Assembly (NCBI RefSeq): GCF_900112615.1
Contig: NZ_FOMK01000001.1
Location: 1,364,001-1,428,000 of the forward strand
Source: Chitinophaga sp. CF118
GTDB taxonomy: Bacteria; Bacteroidota; Bacteroidia; Chitinophagales; Chitinophagaceae
DNA length: 64,000 bases
Reading direction: 5' to 3'
Made by a program: the position numbers and the translations under genes. A model generated the notes under the pieces. The model made no database searches and was not told the DNA's origin. It saw nothing but the letters and a program-made list of their open reading frames with translations. Below are positions 39,701 to 46,764 of this stretch, one piece after another (position 1 is the first letter of the stretch; each line of letters begins with the position of its first letter).

Positions 39701-42504
39701 TCATGCTGAATATAAAACGGACTACCGGCAAGATCAATCTTTGGATTTAACAGTTTAAAATTAATGGTTGCAGGTAATTGCCGGTATTCCATAGCCAGTA
39801 GCACCTTTATAATACCAGCCATACCAGATGCAGCTTCCAGATGTCCCAGATTCGTTTTAACAGAACCGATGCCACACCATGGAGCCTGATGTTTTCCATG
39901 CAACCTGTTAAATGCAGCTGTCATTCCTGCTATTTCGATGGGATCTCCCAACATAGTGCCCGTTCCGTGTGCCTCCAGATAATTTACAGTATCAACTGTT
40001 ACATCGGCATTGGCATATGCTTCTTCCAGTAGTTTACGCTGTTTATCAGGATTGGGTACTGTTAAGCCTCCTGATTGTCCGCCATGATTTACGGCTCCTC
40101 CTTTTATGATTCCCTGTATCCTGTCGCCATCTGCTATTGCCTGTTCCAAAGGTTTAAGCAATAATAATGCAGCTCCTTCTCCTCTCACATAACCATCTGC
40201 ATCTGCATCAAATGTTTTACACCTGCCATCTTTACTTAGCATATGAGATTGATAATAAGAAAGGCTTCTCGTTGGATGACACATCAGATGAATACCACCG
40301 GCCAATGCCTGCGTACATTTACCCGACCTGATAGCAGTTACAGCTTCATTCACGGCCACCAGAGAGGAAGAGCAGGCAGTATCTATCAGCATACTTGGCC
40401 CTTCAAAATCGTAAAAGTAGGATAACCTGTTAGCCAGTATTGATAATGCAGTACCTGTACCGGTTAAGTTATCGGCACCTGTTTGTTCCGCAAGTAAAAG
40501 TTCATAATCACTTCCGCTGGCTCCTATGTATACACCTGTTTTACTTCCTTTCAAAGCAGAAGGTTTATATCCTGACAGTTCCAGTAGTTCCCATGTCAGC
40601 TCCAGCAGTACTCTTTGCTGAGGGTCCATTAATTCAGCTTCCCGGGGAGAGATTCTGAAAAATGCTGCATCAAATTCATCAATCTGGTCAAGATAACCAC
40701 CTGCATTAATTCCCTGATGTTTATTAACCAGGTCTATCCATTCCGGCCAGTTCCAACGGGAATCAGGTGTATTAATAATTGAATGCTTTCCGCCGGTAAG
40801 AATATCCCAGAATGCTTCTTTATTACAAGCTCCCGGAAAACGGAAAGCTGTACTAATCACCGCGATATCATGCTCTCTGCCTTCACTAACAGCCTCTATA
40901 CTTTTCCCGGTTTCTTCCACTGGTATTATCTGTGCAGATAATTGACTGACTACCTTTTGAATGGTATTAAATTCAAAAAAGAATGCGCCAGACAAGGCAA
41001 CGTTATAGGTATTACCAAGGAATAATCCCAACCCCATCAGATCACCAGAATCCAGTCCCATTTCCATTAAAGGCTGTTCATCATCCAATGGCGCTGCTCT
41101 GGGCAATAATCCGGTTATATGTTTTTTTATCACATCAGCCAGTTCCTCTTCATTAAACCGGGGCAATATTTTTTCTTCACTGGCAGTTCCCTGATAACGC
41201 TGACGGCTATTCACATCATAGCTGATTAGTATGCCATTACCCAGGTTCTCTTTATCTCTGATACGATATCCATGTACGATACCCTGCAATGAGGCTCCAT
41301 GCAACTGATGGAACCTGATGATGGGATCAACATAATAACCATATTCGTCTTTCTGATGTATATAAGCTGTATAATCTTCTATTGTTTTGCCTTTAAAATC
41401 ACGGCTTCTTGTAATAGCACAAACAGTTTCCACCTTATGCATCAGTACTACGCGGTGATGTATAAATTCCAGCAGCTCATCTCCCAGTCCACGGCTCTGT
41501 TCCGCAGGAAAAATGTTTATTGACAATAACTGTATAATTCCTCCTTCTGCACGATGCAATTCTCCAACAGTACTAACATCCTTTTTATACAACATTTCCA
41601 TTTCCCGGATACGTTGCGAATAAATAACACCTAATACTTTCCCGTTCTCTTCAATTACAAATTGTCCGCCTGGATAAACAGTTAATCTTCTGTCAATCTC
41701 CTGCCTGGGCAAACGAAGTCCGGCAGGCCAGCACGCCTTCTCCAACTCCATTAATGTTTTCAGATCTTCTTCTTCAGCATAACGGATACTATAACTTCTT
41801 TTATGATATTGCCCCAGTGTTACGCGGGTAAATGGGAATACCTCACCGGAAGCTGGTGTTGTTAAAAATATGCCAGACCTGGCAGCACTTAACAGTAAAA
41901 CCTCTGATACCTCCAATCCATGCCGCAGATATTCATCTGCTTTAGTAACTAATATTTTGCCGGCATCTGATAATACGGGATGTCCACCCGATATTACCAT
42001 CCATTCTCTATTTAAAAAAAAGTCTGTTAACGGTTTATGTAAGCGTGTATGAAAAGATGCTGCTGCGAAAATATTTTTCTCAGTCAATGACTGTTGCAGA
42101 CGTAACATTACCGGCAACAGCAATATTCCGTCAAGCATTGATCGCAATGATATATTATTTATGTGCCATTTTGCGGATGCGGCATACAGCATTTCCAGGA
42201 AAAACACTACACGCTCTTCCTGCGCATCCTCGCTAATACAATCGTCCATGAGAAGCGCTGTTATATTCAGCGGTATAAGTTCTTCACTATATTGATCATG
42301 CAATTTATACCTGCCATCAGCCGTTTTCTTAAGCCATTTCTCAGATAATAATACACGAATAGCAGCCTGAGGGTAACACTTCTTATTACTCTTTAATAAA
42401 TCATCAAAGGAGACTTCACTATCTGAAGTAATATTTTTCCTCAAAGATATAAGCATAGGAAGTCCTATGAAGCCATAGCTCCATACATACAATAACTTTA
42501 GCAA
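34783..42504 (-). CDS. trans-AT polyketide synthase, first protein with GNAT loading module (2,573 residues)
   Basis: This protein starts the assembly line. Order: adaptor region 1-215; GNAT 230-430; ACP (Ser486); KS 545-968 (Cys711); DH 1131-1400 (His1161); KR 1410-1770; ACP (Ser1850); KS 1937-2365 (Cys2106); a post-KS linker with LPVYPFARQRYW; and a C-terminal tail with two HPLLH motifs, which normally open a DH domain. The start is uncertain. The frame opens after a TGA at 42,538-42,540 and contains no ATG before residue 17 (42,454-42,456). The TTG at 42,504 keeps the conserved YVWSYGFIGLPM segment, so it is preferred. Transcription would come from the 519-bp divergent intergenic region, and the three PKS genes probably form one operon. 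Confidence 0.94.
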   Translation of the reverse strand: MLKLLYVWSYGFIGLPMLISLRKNITSDSEVSFDDLLKSNKKCYPQAAIRVLLSEKWLKKTADGRYKLHDQYSEELIPLNITALLMDDCISEDAQEERVVFFLEMLYAASAKWHINNISLRSMLDGILLLPVMLRLQQSLTEKNIFAAASFHTRLHKPLTDFFLNREWMVISGGHPVLSDAGKILVTKADEYLRHGLEVSEVLLLSAARSGIFLTTPASGEVFPFTRVTLGQYHKRSYSIRYAEEEDLKTLMELEKACWPAGLRLPRQEIDRRLTVYPGGQFVIEENGKVLGVIYSQRIREMEMLYKKDVSTVGELHRAEGGIIQLLSINIFPAEQSRGLGDELLEFIHHRVVLMHKVETVCAITRSRDFKGKTIEDYTAYIHQKDEYGYYVDPIIRFHQLHGASLQGIVHGYRIRDKENLGNGILISYDVNSRQRYQGTASEEKILPRFNEEELADVIKKHITGLLPRAAPLDDEQPLMEMGLDSGDLMGLGLFLGNTYNVALSGAFFFEFNTIQKVVSQLSAQIIPVEETGKSIEAVSEGREHDIAVISTAFRFPGACNKEAFWDILTGGKHSIINTPDSRWNWPEWIDLVNKHQGINAGGYLDQIDEFDAAFFRISPREAELMDPQQRVLLELTWELLELSGYKPSALKGSKTGVYIGASGSDYELLLAEQTGADNLTGTGTALSILANRLSYFYDFEGPSMLIDTACSSSLVAVNEAVTAIRSGKCTQALAGGIHLMCHPTRSLSYYQSHMLSKDGRCKTFDADADGYVRGEGAALLLLKPLEQAIADGDRIQGIIKGGAVNHGGQSGGLTVPNPDKQRKLLEEAYANADVTVDTVNYLEAHGTGTMLGDPIEIAGMTAAFNRLHGKHQAPWCGIGSVKTNLGHLEAASGMAGIIKVLLAMEYRQLPATINFKLLNPKIDLAGSPFYIQHEQAAWLPILPGMPLRAGVSSFGIGGANAHVVLESFGEKVLSSKSNITGPFLFVLSAKNAERLMAYVKLMVPYLEKNENLHPADLCFTLQTAREEMDERLSVTFPDIKTLTRLLKDYIQDPGTLTVHRGNAKAVQPTNKENGSSLQKNAIAWCYGTKVNWHLLYGDKQPSKILLPTYPFAKDSHWITRVSEKESVGKLHPLLHRNTSNLLTQQFSSVYTGMEFFLKDHKVMQEMILPGVAYLELVRVACEHSVSQKVTAIRNITWLRPLKVNGSAVSMHVNLHAVGDEVEYEVYTEEDGAEVLHSEGIVSMHPQLRQEERELAGLRSRITKVVKGEDCYQLFRDKGFDYGPGFQGIKNLYYNEMEALSEISLSVDKAYVLHPGLLDNALQTCVALNALNGDTRLMLPFGVKEVMIDKVLPDTCWCYVKKSNISENGLNIYDIELLDNTGKVLCNFRELTMLPVNGASGKSREKSLLFNYDWIPSPLIVSSQPSSSSQRLVILAGASVRLARELQELTGNVTIAVEETSTTEFFIHVLNKVQEQVKSKVSTRIILVCKQSDYHSYGFVSGLLKTAAREHPGISWNVLGVKLMTAQEITALLETEQYAASGEIRYVDGIREERKLTPHVATAPSINIKEGGVYLITGGAGGIGQMLATHIRQTVHTQVILTGRRELMLELAPGIIYLPCDVTDKTAVMDLVSNIKERYGKLDGVVHSAGVIRDSFLVNKTIEEVREVLLPKVEGAKNLVEATRNEGLDFMVFFSSIAGILGNTGQADYAAANAFLDGYAAFLNKDGRTLSISWPLWKNGGMQLTKESGQLLEMQWGMLPMPSEEGISIFNSLLNNASGHVVAGYGEEERMKQKLYGEVISHTTIAASQDMIEMQQLAAEKIREMAAVILKLSVNDIDPEEKLGDYGFDSISFTRLANELNTYYNLDITPTIFYNYPAVQDVVTFIATDFPDKLISRHTGGQQEKIPVTGIWKERSVRQGRSPVIPISEKEQGPAPVAIIGVSGRFPGSPDIAAFWNNISTGKDLITEIPSNRWDWREYYGDPKKEKNKTLSKWGGFIADIDKFDPLFFNISPREAELMDPQQRITLETVYHALEDAGISPAGIKGSNTGVFMGLCSSDYSWLLNKQPDLASEAQFSTGIVHAVLVNRISYLLNIHGPSEPVDAACASSLIAIHKAVENIRNGNCEMAIAGGVNSLLSPGFTLSFSQAGMLSADGRCKSFDQSANGYVRAEGVGVIILKSLSKAEADGDHIYGIIRNTAENHGGKANTLTSPNPLAQRDLLLKAYRGANIDPRDVTYIEAHGTGTSLGDPIETEGLKLAFKELYKDKNMAQSAIAHCALGSVKANIGHLEAGAGIAGVIKVLLCMKHGMLTGNPHLKRPNEYLKLEGSPFYLQRETTVWKTPDHKPRIAGISSFGFGGANAHVILEEYKAISRPAYHSADPAIIILSAKNEARLMELVSNLRNFLVQHPVYSLHDIAYTLQVGRENMEERLAIVVSDTETLLKQLTDFIKGTARELFTGNTKKNKTGSMLKGSDGQALIKQAMSDKAFPLLAGYWIQGMEINWEMLYPDTKPDRISLPVYPFARQRYWVPGIPEIKESPIHVVEKLHPLLHFREDNNSIHPLLHKQEKAHTSY
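36830..40875 (-). other. Module 1: KS-DH-KR-ACP
   Basis: The KS has Cys711 in DTACSSSLVAVNEA. The DH begins at LHPLLHRNTSN, with His1161 in HKVMQEMILP (Gly replaced by Gln) and LLDNALQ. The KR (about 38,280-37,190) has ITGGAGGIG, FFSSIAG...ADYAAANAFLD and HSAGVIRDS (B-type). The ACP Ser is residue 1850 (36,955-36,957). The first extension therefore probably gives a crotonyl-type unit. Confidence 0.85.
40930..42504 (-). other. Loading module: adaptor region-GNAT-ACP
   Basis: Residues 1 to about 215 resemble the adaptor region found before GNAT loading domains (YVWSYGFIGLPM at the start). Residues about 230-430 are a GNAT-fold domain with DPIIRFHQLHGASL followed by HGYRIRD and LISYDV, typical of polyketide-loading GNATs of the CurA type. 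Candidate active-site residues are the Thr of CAITRS, the first His of FHQLHGA (about residue 398) and the Arg of GYRIRD. The ACP follows, with Ser486 in MGLDSGDLMG (41,047-41,049). Known members decarboxylate malonyl-type units to give an acetyl starter, so acetyl is the inferred starter here. Confidence 0.8.
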
Positions 42505-43023
42505 AACAATATGTTTTAATTCGGGTTTACTATGACCTCAGATATGTACGAACATAAATAGGAATCACCATTATGTACAATAAATACAATTGTTTAAAAT
42601 AGAAAAGTAATGAGTCGTCATCAGGATATTTTGAGTTTTAAATGGTTATTAATGAGTGTCGTCTTACAAATTACAGTTGCGGTGAATATTTATTATTAAA
42701 TAAGCAGCATAAAACGGTGATCAAATTAATTACTTTCCTCCAACTAATTTTTTTTTTTCACATTTATTAATATAACAGTAACATGTAGTACTGATAAACC
42801 ATCTGATTTCGAAAAGAGATTAGGTTATCCAATATGAGTTACACATGTTTGTAGGTCTTCTGTATAGTGAGTCGTTTGAAATTATAAATAGTACCTTCTA
42901 AAAATAAAATAAAATGCACTAACTTTTATAGCAAACAGGGTCTAAGGCATAAAAGATTAGTATAATACATATCCACTTTTGTATAAAACAGCTATCTCTC
43001 CTCTTTAATGTACTTACCTTTGA
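42505..43023. promoter_or_regulatory. 519-bp divergent intergenic region between PKS and two-component system
   Basis: This AT-rich stretch holds no convincing ORF. It must contain the promoters for the PKS operon (minus) and the kinase/regulator pair (plus). I found no clear TTG-N20-TAnnTTTG promoter on either strand. An 8-bp motif TGAGTCGT occurs twice in direct orientation (42,611-42,618 and 42,868-42,875), with a related ATGAGTGTCGTC near 42,652-42,663. A T-tract lies near 42,749-42,759. A regulatory role is inferred from position only. Confidence 0.5.
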
Positions 43024-44097
43024 TTGACAATTAAATTGCCAGACGTGGATCAACAAATTGACATACAGCAGAATAAATTCCTCAGTTATATATGGCTAAA
43101 TCCCAGGTATAGAATATACCGGCATCTTTTATCGTTATTGTTATTAGGGACGGTCGTTTTAAATTCATTTACTCCCTATCCCGAACCATATGCCTTTTAT
43201 GTAAAGATTTCAATCTTCTGTTTCCTATTATTCGTATTTTATACAAACATGTATATACTGGTACCCAAATTTCTGTTTCGTAACAGGTACAGGATGTATA
43301 TATCAGGAGTCGTTGTTCAGCTCTCATTATCTTTCATCACCGCTAACATAATCAGAATCAAATTATTTCCCTACCGGGCTTTACCCTATCCCCCCAAGCA
43401 AGAGGGTCTTAAGGTAGGAATCTTCCTTTTCAGTATAATAATGATTGTAGCGGCATCTACTGCTATCAAACTATTCCAGCGTTGGATCAGAGACACAGAA
43501 CGCATCAATGAACTGGAAAAAGCAACCATGCAGTCAGAATTAGAGCAATTGAAGACCCAGATCAATCCACACTTTCTCTTCAATATGCTCAATAATGCCA
43601 ATGTACTAACGCAGAAAGATCCCGAAAAAGCCTCCCAGGTATTAATGAAATTAAGCGACCTTCTCCGTTATCAATTATACGACAGCACCAGACCCAAAGT
43701 ATTACTGACAGCAGATATCCACTTCCTGGAGGATTTTTTAAATCTTGAAAAGATAAGACGGGATAATTTTGAATCTATTGTAAATAAACAAGGAGATATA
43801 AGCGGTGTACAGGTAGCCCCCCTGTTATTCATTATCTTTGTGGAGAATGCAGTGAAGTACAGCATGGATACCGAAAAGAAAACGTTTGTACACCTGCATT
43901 TTGAAGTAATAAATGATGTGCTGACTTTTAAATGTATTAATTCAAAGTCCTCCAGCATGATGATTAAAAGTGATACCAGCGGACTGGGTCTTACAAACGT
44001 AAAACGAAGACTGGAGTTACTGTATCCTGGTAAATATATATTAGATATAAAGGATAAGACAGATGCCTTCACTGTAACTTTAAAAATAATACTATGA
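43024..44097 (+). CDS. LytS/YehU-type sensor histidine kinase
   Basis: This is a membrane sensor kinase of the His_kinase family that pairs with LytTR regulators. Hydrophobic segments lie at about residues 33-50, 60-80, 92-112 and 131-150, followed by a coiled region and the phosphoacceptor motif QINPHFLFN with His183. The C-terminal half has an N-box-like IIFVENAVKYS and a G-box-like SGLGLTNVKRRLELLY. The start is uncertain: TTG at 43,024 directly follows an in-frame TGA, and no ATG occurs before residue 76, so TTG or a nearby TTG/GTG is used. It overlaps the response regulator gene by 4 nt (ATGA), so the two are translationally coupled. The signal sensed is unknown. It is divergent from the PKS. 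Confidence 0.92.
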   Translation: MTIKLPDVDQQIDIQQNKFLSYIWLNPRYRIYRHLLSLLLLGTVVLNSFTPYPEPYAFYVKISIFCFLLFVFYTNMYILVPKFLFRNRYRMYISGVVVQLSLSFITANIIRIKLFPYRALPYPPKQEGLKVGIFLFSIIMIVAASTAIKLFQRWIRDTERINELEKATMQSELEQLKTQINPHFLFNMLNNANVLTQKDPEKASQVLMKLSDLLRYQLYDSTRPKVLLTADIHFLEDFLNLEKIRRDNFESIVNKQGDISGVQVAPLLFIIFVENAVKYSMDTEKKTFVHLHFEVINDVLTFKCINSKSSSMMIKSDTSGLGLTNVKRRLELLYPGKYILDIKDKTDAFTVTLKIIL

Positions 44098-44816
44098 CCT
44101 GTATTATAGTAGATGACGAACCACTGGCAAGAGAAGCCATCCAACTACTGGTTGACAGGATTAAAGATCTGAATCTTCTGGGTAACTTTAACAGTGCAAT
44201 GACAGCATCAAAATTCATGCAGGATCATACAGTTGATCTTATCTTCCTGGATGTGCAGATGCCAGGAACAAACGGTATTGATTTTGCCAGAACAATTCCT
44301 AAAGAGACACTGGTGATATTCACTACTGCGTTTAGTGAATACGCACTGGACAGCTACGAAGTGGAAGCAATTGATTACCTCGTAAAACCCGTACAGAAAG
44401 CACGTTTTCAGACCGCAGTCAATAAGGCATTATCCTATAGCCAGCTGCTGAAATCAGACAACGAAAAGAATAATATTGAAACAGTTGCGGCAGACTATTT
44501 CTTTGTAAAGGCAGACAGGAAGATCTTTAAAGTTTATTTTAAAGATATCCTGTTTATAGAAGGGTTGAAAGACTATGTGATATTACATACTGCCGAACAA
44601 AAGATCATGACGGCAATGAACGTTAAAACGATCCATGAACAACTGCCACAGAGTGTATTTGTGCGTATCAGCAAATCGTATGTTGTTAATGTACAGAAGA
44701 TAGAATCGTTTGATAATAATACCATCTTCATTCACAAATATGAAATTCCTATCGGGAATACTTACAGGAATTATTTCTTTGATGAATTTGTATCGAAGAA
44801 GTTATTGAGCAGGTAG
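44094..44816 (+). CDS. LytTR-family DNA-binding response regulator
   Basis: The protein has 240 residues. An N-terminal receiver domain (1-120) carries the acidic pair in VDDEP, phosphoacceptor Asp53 in FLDVQMPG and Lys98 in YLVKPV. A C-terminal LytTR DNA-binding domain (about 135-240) shows DILFIEGLKDYVILH, FVRISKSYVVN and IPIGNTYR. It is the partner of the kinase whose stop it overlaps. Its 3' end overlaps the convergent ACT-domain gene by 15 nt. LytTR proteins bind paired direct repeats; its targets here, possibly the PKS promoter, are inferred from position only. Confidence 0.94.
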   Translation: MTCIIVDDEPLAREAIQLLVDRIKDLNLLGNFNSAMTASKFMQDHTVDLIFLDVQMPGTNGIDFARTIPKETLVIFTTAFSEYALDSYEVEAIDYLVKPVQKARFQTAVNKALSYSQLLKSDNEKNNIETVAADYFFVKADRKIFKVYFKDILFIEGLKDYVILHTAEQKIMTAMNVKTIHEQLPQSVFVRISKSYVVNVQKIESFDNNTIFIHKYEIPIGNTYRNYFFDEFVSKKLLSR

Positions 44817-45212
44817 GGCCGGCTTTGAAAAATTAAGTAGAATATCCATTGCTTTAGCAGCATCTTTCTTAGCTACAAAAATATGGTCGTGATAAAACGC
44901 AGCTACTACATTACAGCTAATATCCTCATCTGATAATGCTTTCGAAAATGCAGCCGTCAGCCCAACAGCTTCCAGAGAAGAATGGATAGTCAACGTGATC
45001 CATGATGCGATGAATGAATAACTAAGATCCAACCGATCAGCAAGTTCCTGTTTTATGATCACAGTTAAACCTTCCTTTTCTCTGAAGGTGCAGATCACAT
45101 TCTTAAGATCAATATCAGTATCATCATTAATTGTGCAAAAAACATAGTCCCCTTCATTTAGCAAGGGTTTCATGGATGCTAAAAGGGTTCTTAAATTAGT
45201 TTCGCCGGTCAT
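44802..45212 (-). CDS. ACT-domain-containing protein
   Basis: This small protein of 136 residues resembles the family of stand-alone ACT-domain proteins. It has the pattern GDYVFCTINDD, then EGLTVIIKQELAD, then ASWITLTIHSSLEAVGLTAAFSKALSDEDISCNVVAAFYHDHIFV, here seen only as separate segments of an ACT-like beta-alpha-beta fold. Such domains usually bind amino acids or other small ligands; no ligand can be named. It converges on, and overlaps by 15 nt, the response regulator gene. It lies 75 nt downstream of the reductase gene on the same strand. Confidence 0.8.
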   Translation of the reverse strand: MTGETNLRTLLASMKPLLNEGDYVFCTINDDTDIDLKNVICTFREKEGLTVIIKQELADRLDLSYSFIASWITLTIHSSLEAVGLTAAFSKALSDEDISCNVVAAFYHDHIFVAKKDAAKAMDILLNFSKPALPAQ

Positions 45213-45287
45213 TTTATTTTCATAATATCTTATAATAAATCAAGGCAGAATAAAGAGAGGGCATATCACCTGCCCCCTTTATATCCT

Positions 45288-46139
45288 TCAGACTACACTA
45301 TCCTTGCCTATCACAGTCCAATCCTTATTTCCATATCCTTTTTCAATCCAGCGATCCATTTCAGCAGCTATTGCTGGTATCACAGCTAATTTCGTTCCGC
45401 CCTTTGCTGCTGCGTCCATAAATAACCCTGTATCCTTACGGGCCATATTCAATTCCCAGGAAGGATTGTCATAATCACCCGAACTCAATTTTTGTAACCT
45501 GGTAGGGAATGTTGCCGCAGGGCTCCAGGAACCAACTAATGTAGAAATATCATCAACAGGGATATTCAGCGCTTTGGCAAGAGAAAGCATATCCGCAATT
45601 CCGGCAGTGAAGGTTACAAGGAAAAGGTTACCAAGCAATTTCACGCCTGCAGCCTTCCCAGCCTCTGTTCCAAAATTAATCAGCTTACCTGTCATTCTGG
45701 ATAACTCAGGCTCCAGTTGACTAATAACAGCCTGATCGCCGGATACCAGCATAAAGCCGGTGCTTTCCAAAGCATTCTGCGGCCCCATAAATACAGGTGC
45801 ATGCTGATAGGTAAATCCACGTTCTTTCCATTCCTTTGTGCGCTGTGCTGCACCTTCTGCAGATGTAGTAGTATGATCTATAATGATAACACCCGGTTTA
45901 AATGCCTTACTTGCTGCTTCGAGAACTTCATTAACAGTTCCATCGTCTTTCAGTGCAACATGGATAATATCCGCTCCTTTTACAGCATCTGTAACATCCG
46001 CAAAAGCTTTTGCTCCATATGCTTCCAGGGCTATTGCCTTTGACGATGTTCTGTTCCATACCTGCACCTGGGCCCCTTTGTTTATCATAGCCCTTACAAA
46101 ATTTGCTCCTAAAAGCCCCATACCTAAAAATGCTACCAT
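45288..46139 (-). CDS. NAD(P)-dependent oxidoreductase of the 6PGDH/3-hydroxyisobutyrate dehydrogenase family
   Basis: The protein has 283 residues, about the usual length of the beta-hydroxyacid dehydrogenase group. An N-terminal Rossmann domain starts at once with FLGMGLLGANF (GxGxxG type) and WNRTSSKA, which contacts the cofactor. The C-terminal helical domain carries EAGKAAGVKLLGN, containing the Lys expected in the active site. These enzymes oxidise or reduce small hydroxy acids or semialdehydes, or imines in the imine reductase branch; the substrate is unknown. The ATG start at 46,137-46,139 leaves almost no leader before the first strand, as is common. No link with the PKS is visible. 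Confidence 0.88.
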   Translation of the reverse strand: MVAFLGMGLLGANFVRAMINKGAQVQVWNRTSSKAIALEAYGAKAFADVTDAVKGADIIHVALKDDGTVNEVLEAASKAFKPGVIIIDHTTTSAEGAAQRTKEWKERGFTYQHAPVFMGPQNALESTGFMLVSGDQAVISQLEPELSRMTGKLINFGTEAGKAAGVKLLGNLFLVTFTAGIADMLSLAKALNIPVDDISTLVGSWSPAATFPTRLQKLSSGDYDNPSWELNMARKDTGLFMDAAAKGGTKLAVIPAIAAEMDRWIEKGYGNKDWTVIGKDSVV

Positions 46140-46233
46140 GATCCTGTTATTTTACATAAAGGTAAGATTTTTGAATTTTCATTATATACCCGTTTGAGTA
46201 ATAATAACAGGAATGCTTACCCTCTGTCCGGGA

Positions 46234-46674
46234 CTATTTTTTCTCTGCTAATTCCTTCAGTTTCTGTAAAGCTTTGGGCCAGGCATCCATAAAGTAGTCT
46301 TTGAATTCCTGCGATATGTCTACACCTCCCATATCAATCTTCAACTCTGTTTTTCCATCTACAGTACGGAGTGTATAATTTTCAAAGCCGCCTGCCCACT
46401 TCTTAGCTTCCTCACTTTCCAGATCTTCCACTCCATCTATAACATTCCCAAGATGTTTGATGGACATAAATTCATTGGGAATATTTTCAGCAATAGTAGA
46501 AACCATGCCACTATTTTTTTCACCGAGAAACAAGGCTTTGCTTCCTTTTTTCCAATCCGTATCTGCCCATGATCCCTCAGCGAAAGCAGAAGTCCATTCA
46601 CGGTATGAGGCATCGTCCCAAAGTGCATTCCACACTTTTTCCCTGGGTGCGTTAATTGTTATTTTAAATTCCAT
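46234..46674 (-). CDS. SRPBCC (AHSA1-like START/Bet v1 fold) domain protein
   Basis: The protein has 146 residues from the chosen ATG (46,672-46,674), which begins MEFKITINAPREKVW, the normal first strand of this fold. An upstream in-frame start would add 11 residues without similarity. The pattern continues with WNALWDDASYREWTSAF, GSKALFLGEKNSGM and YTLRTVDGKTELKIDM. These proteins form a ligand-binding cavity and have varied, mostly unknown roles. It is a single-domain protein without a signal peptide and sits downstream of nuoN on the same strand, about 90 nt away. Confidence 0.88.
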   Translation of the reverse strand: MEFKITINAPREKVWNALWDDASYREWTSAFAEGSWADTDWKKGSKALFLGEKNSGMVSTIAENIPNEFMSIKHLGNVIDGVEDLESEEAKKWAGGFENYTLRTVDGKTELKIDMGGVDISQEFKDYFMDAWPKALQKLKELAEKK

Positions 46675-46764
46675 TGTTTGCTTTTTTAGTACATGATAAA
46701 GATCCAATACTATTCAAATAGATCCGGGGAGCAATCGCGACAATTATAGGGGGTAAATGAGACG

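Noticed and set aside
165..42348. Many plus-strand open frames of 60-190 codons inside the PKS region
   Set aside because: They lie opposite well-supported PKS domains, repeat at equivalent places in each module and show no protein family features, so they are antisense shadows.
1..42504. Identity with the elansolid cluster of Chitinophaga
   Set aside because: Elansolid starts from a hydroxybenzoate-type unit, whereas this line begins with a GNAT loading module.
43015..43022. TACCTTTG, a match to the Bacteroidota -7 promoter element, just before the kinase gene
   Set aside because: It runs up to the TTG start and no TTG element lies about 20 nt upstream, so it is probably a chance match.
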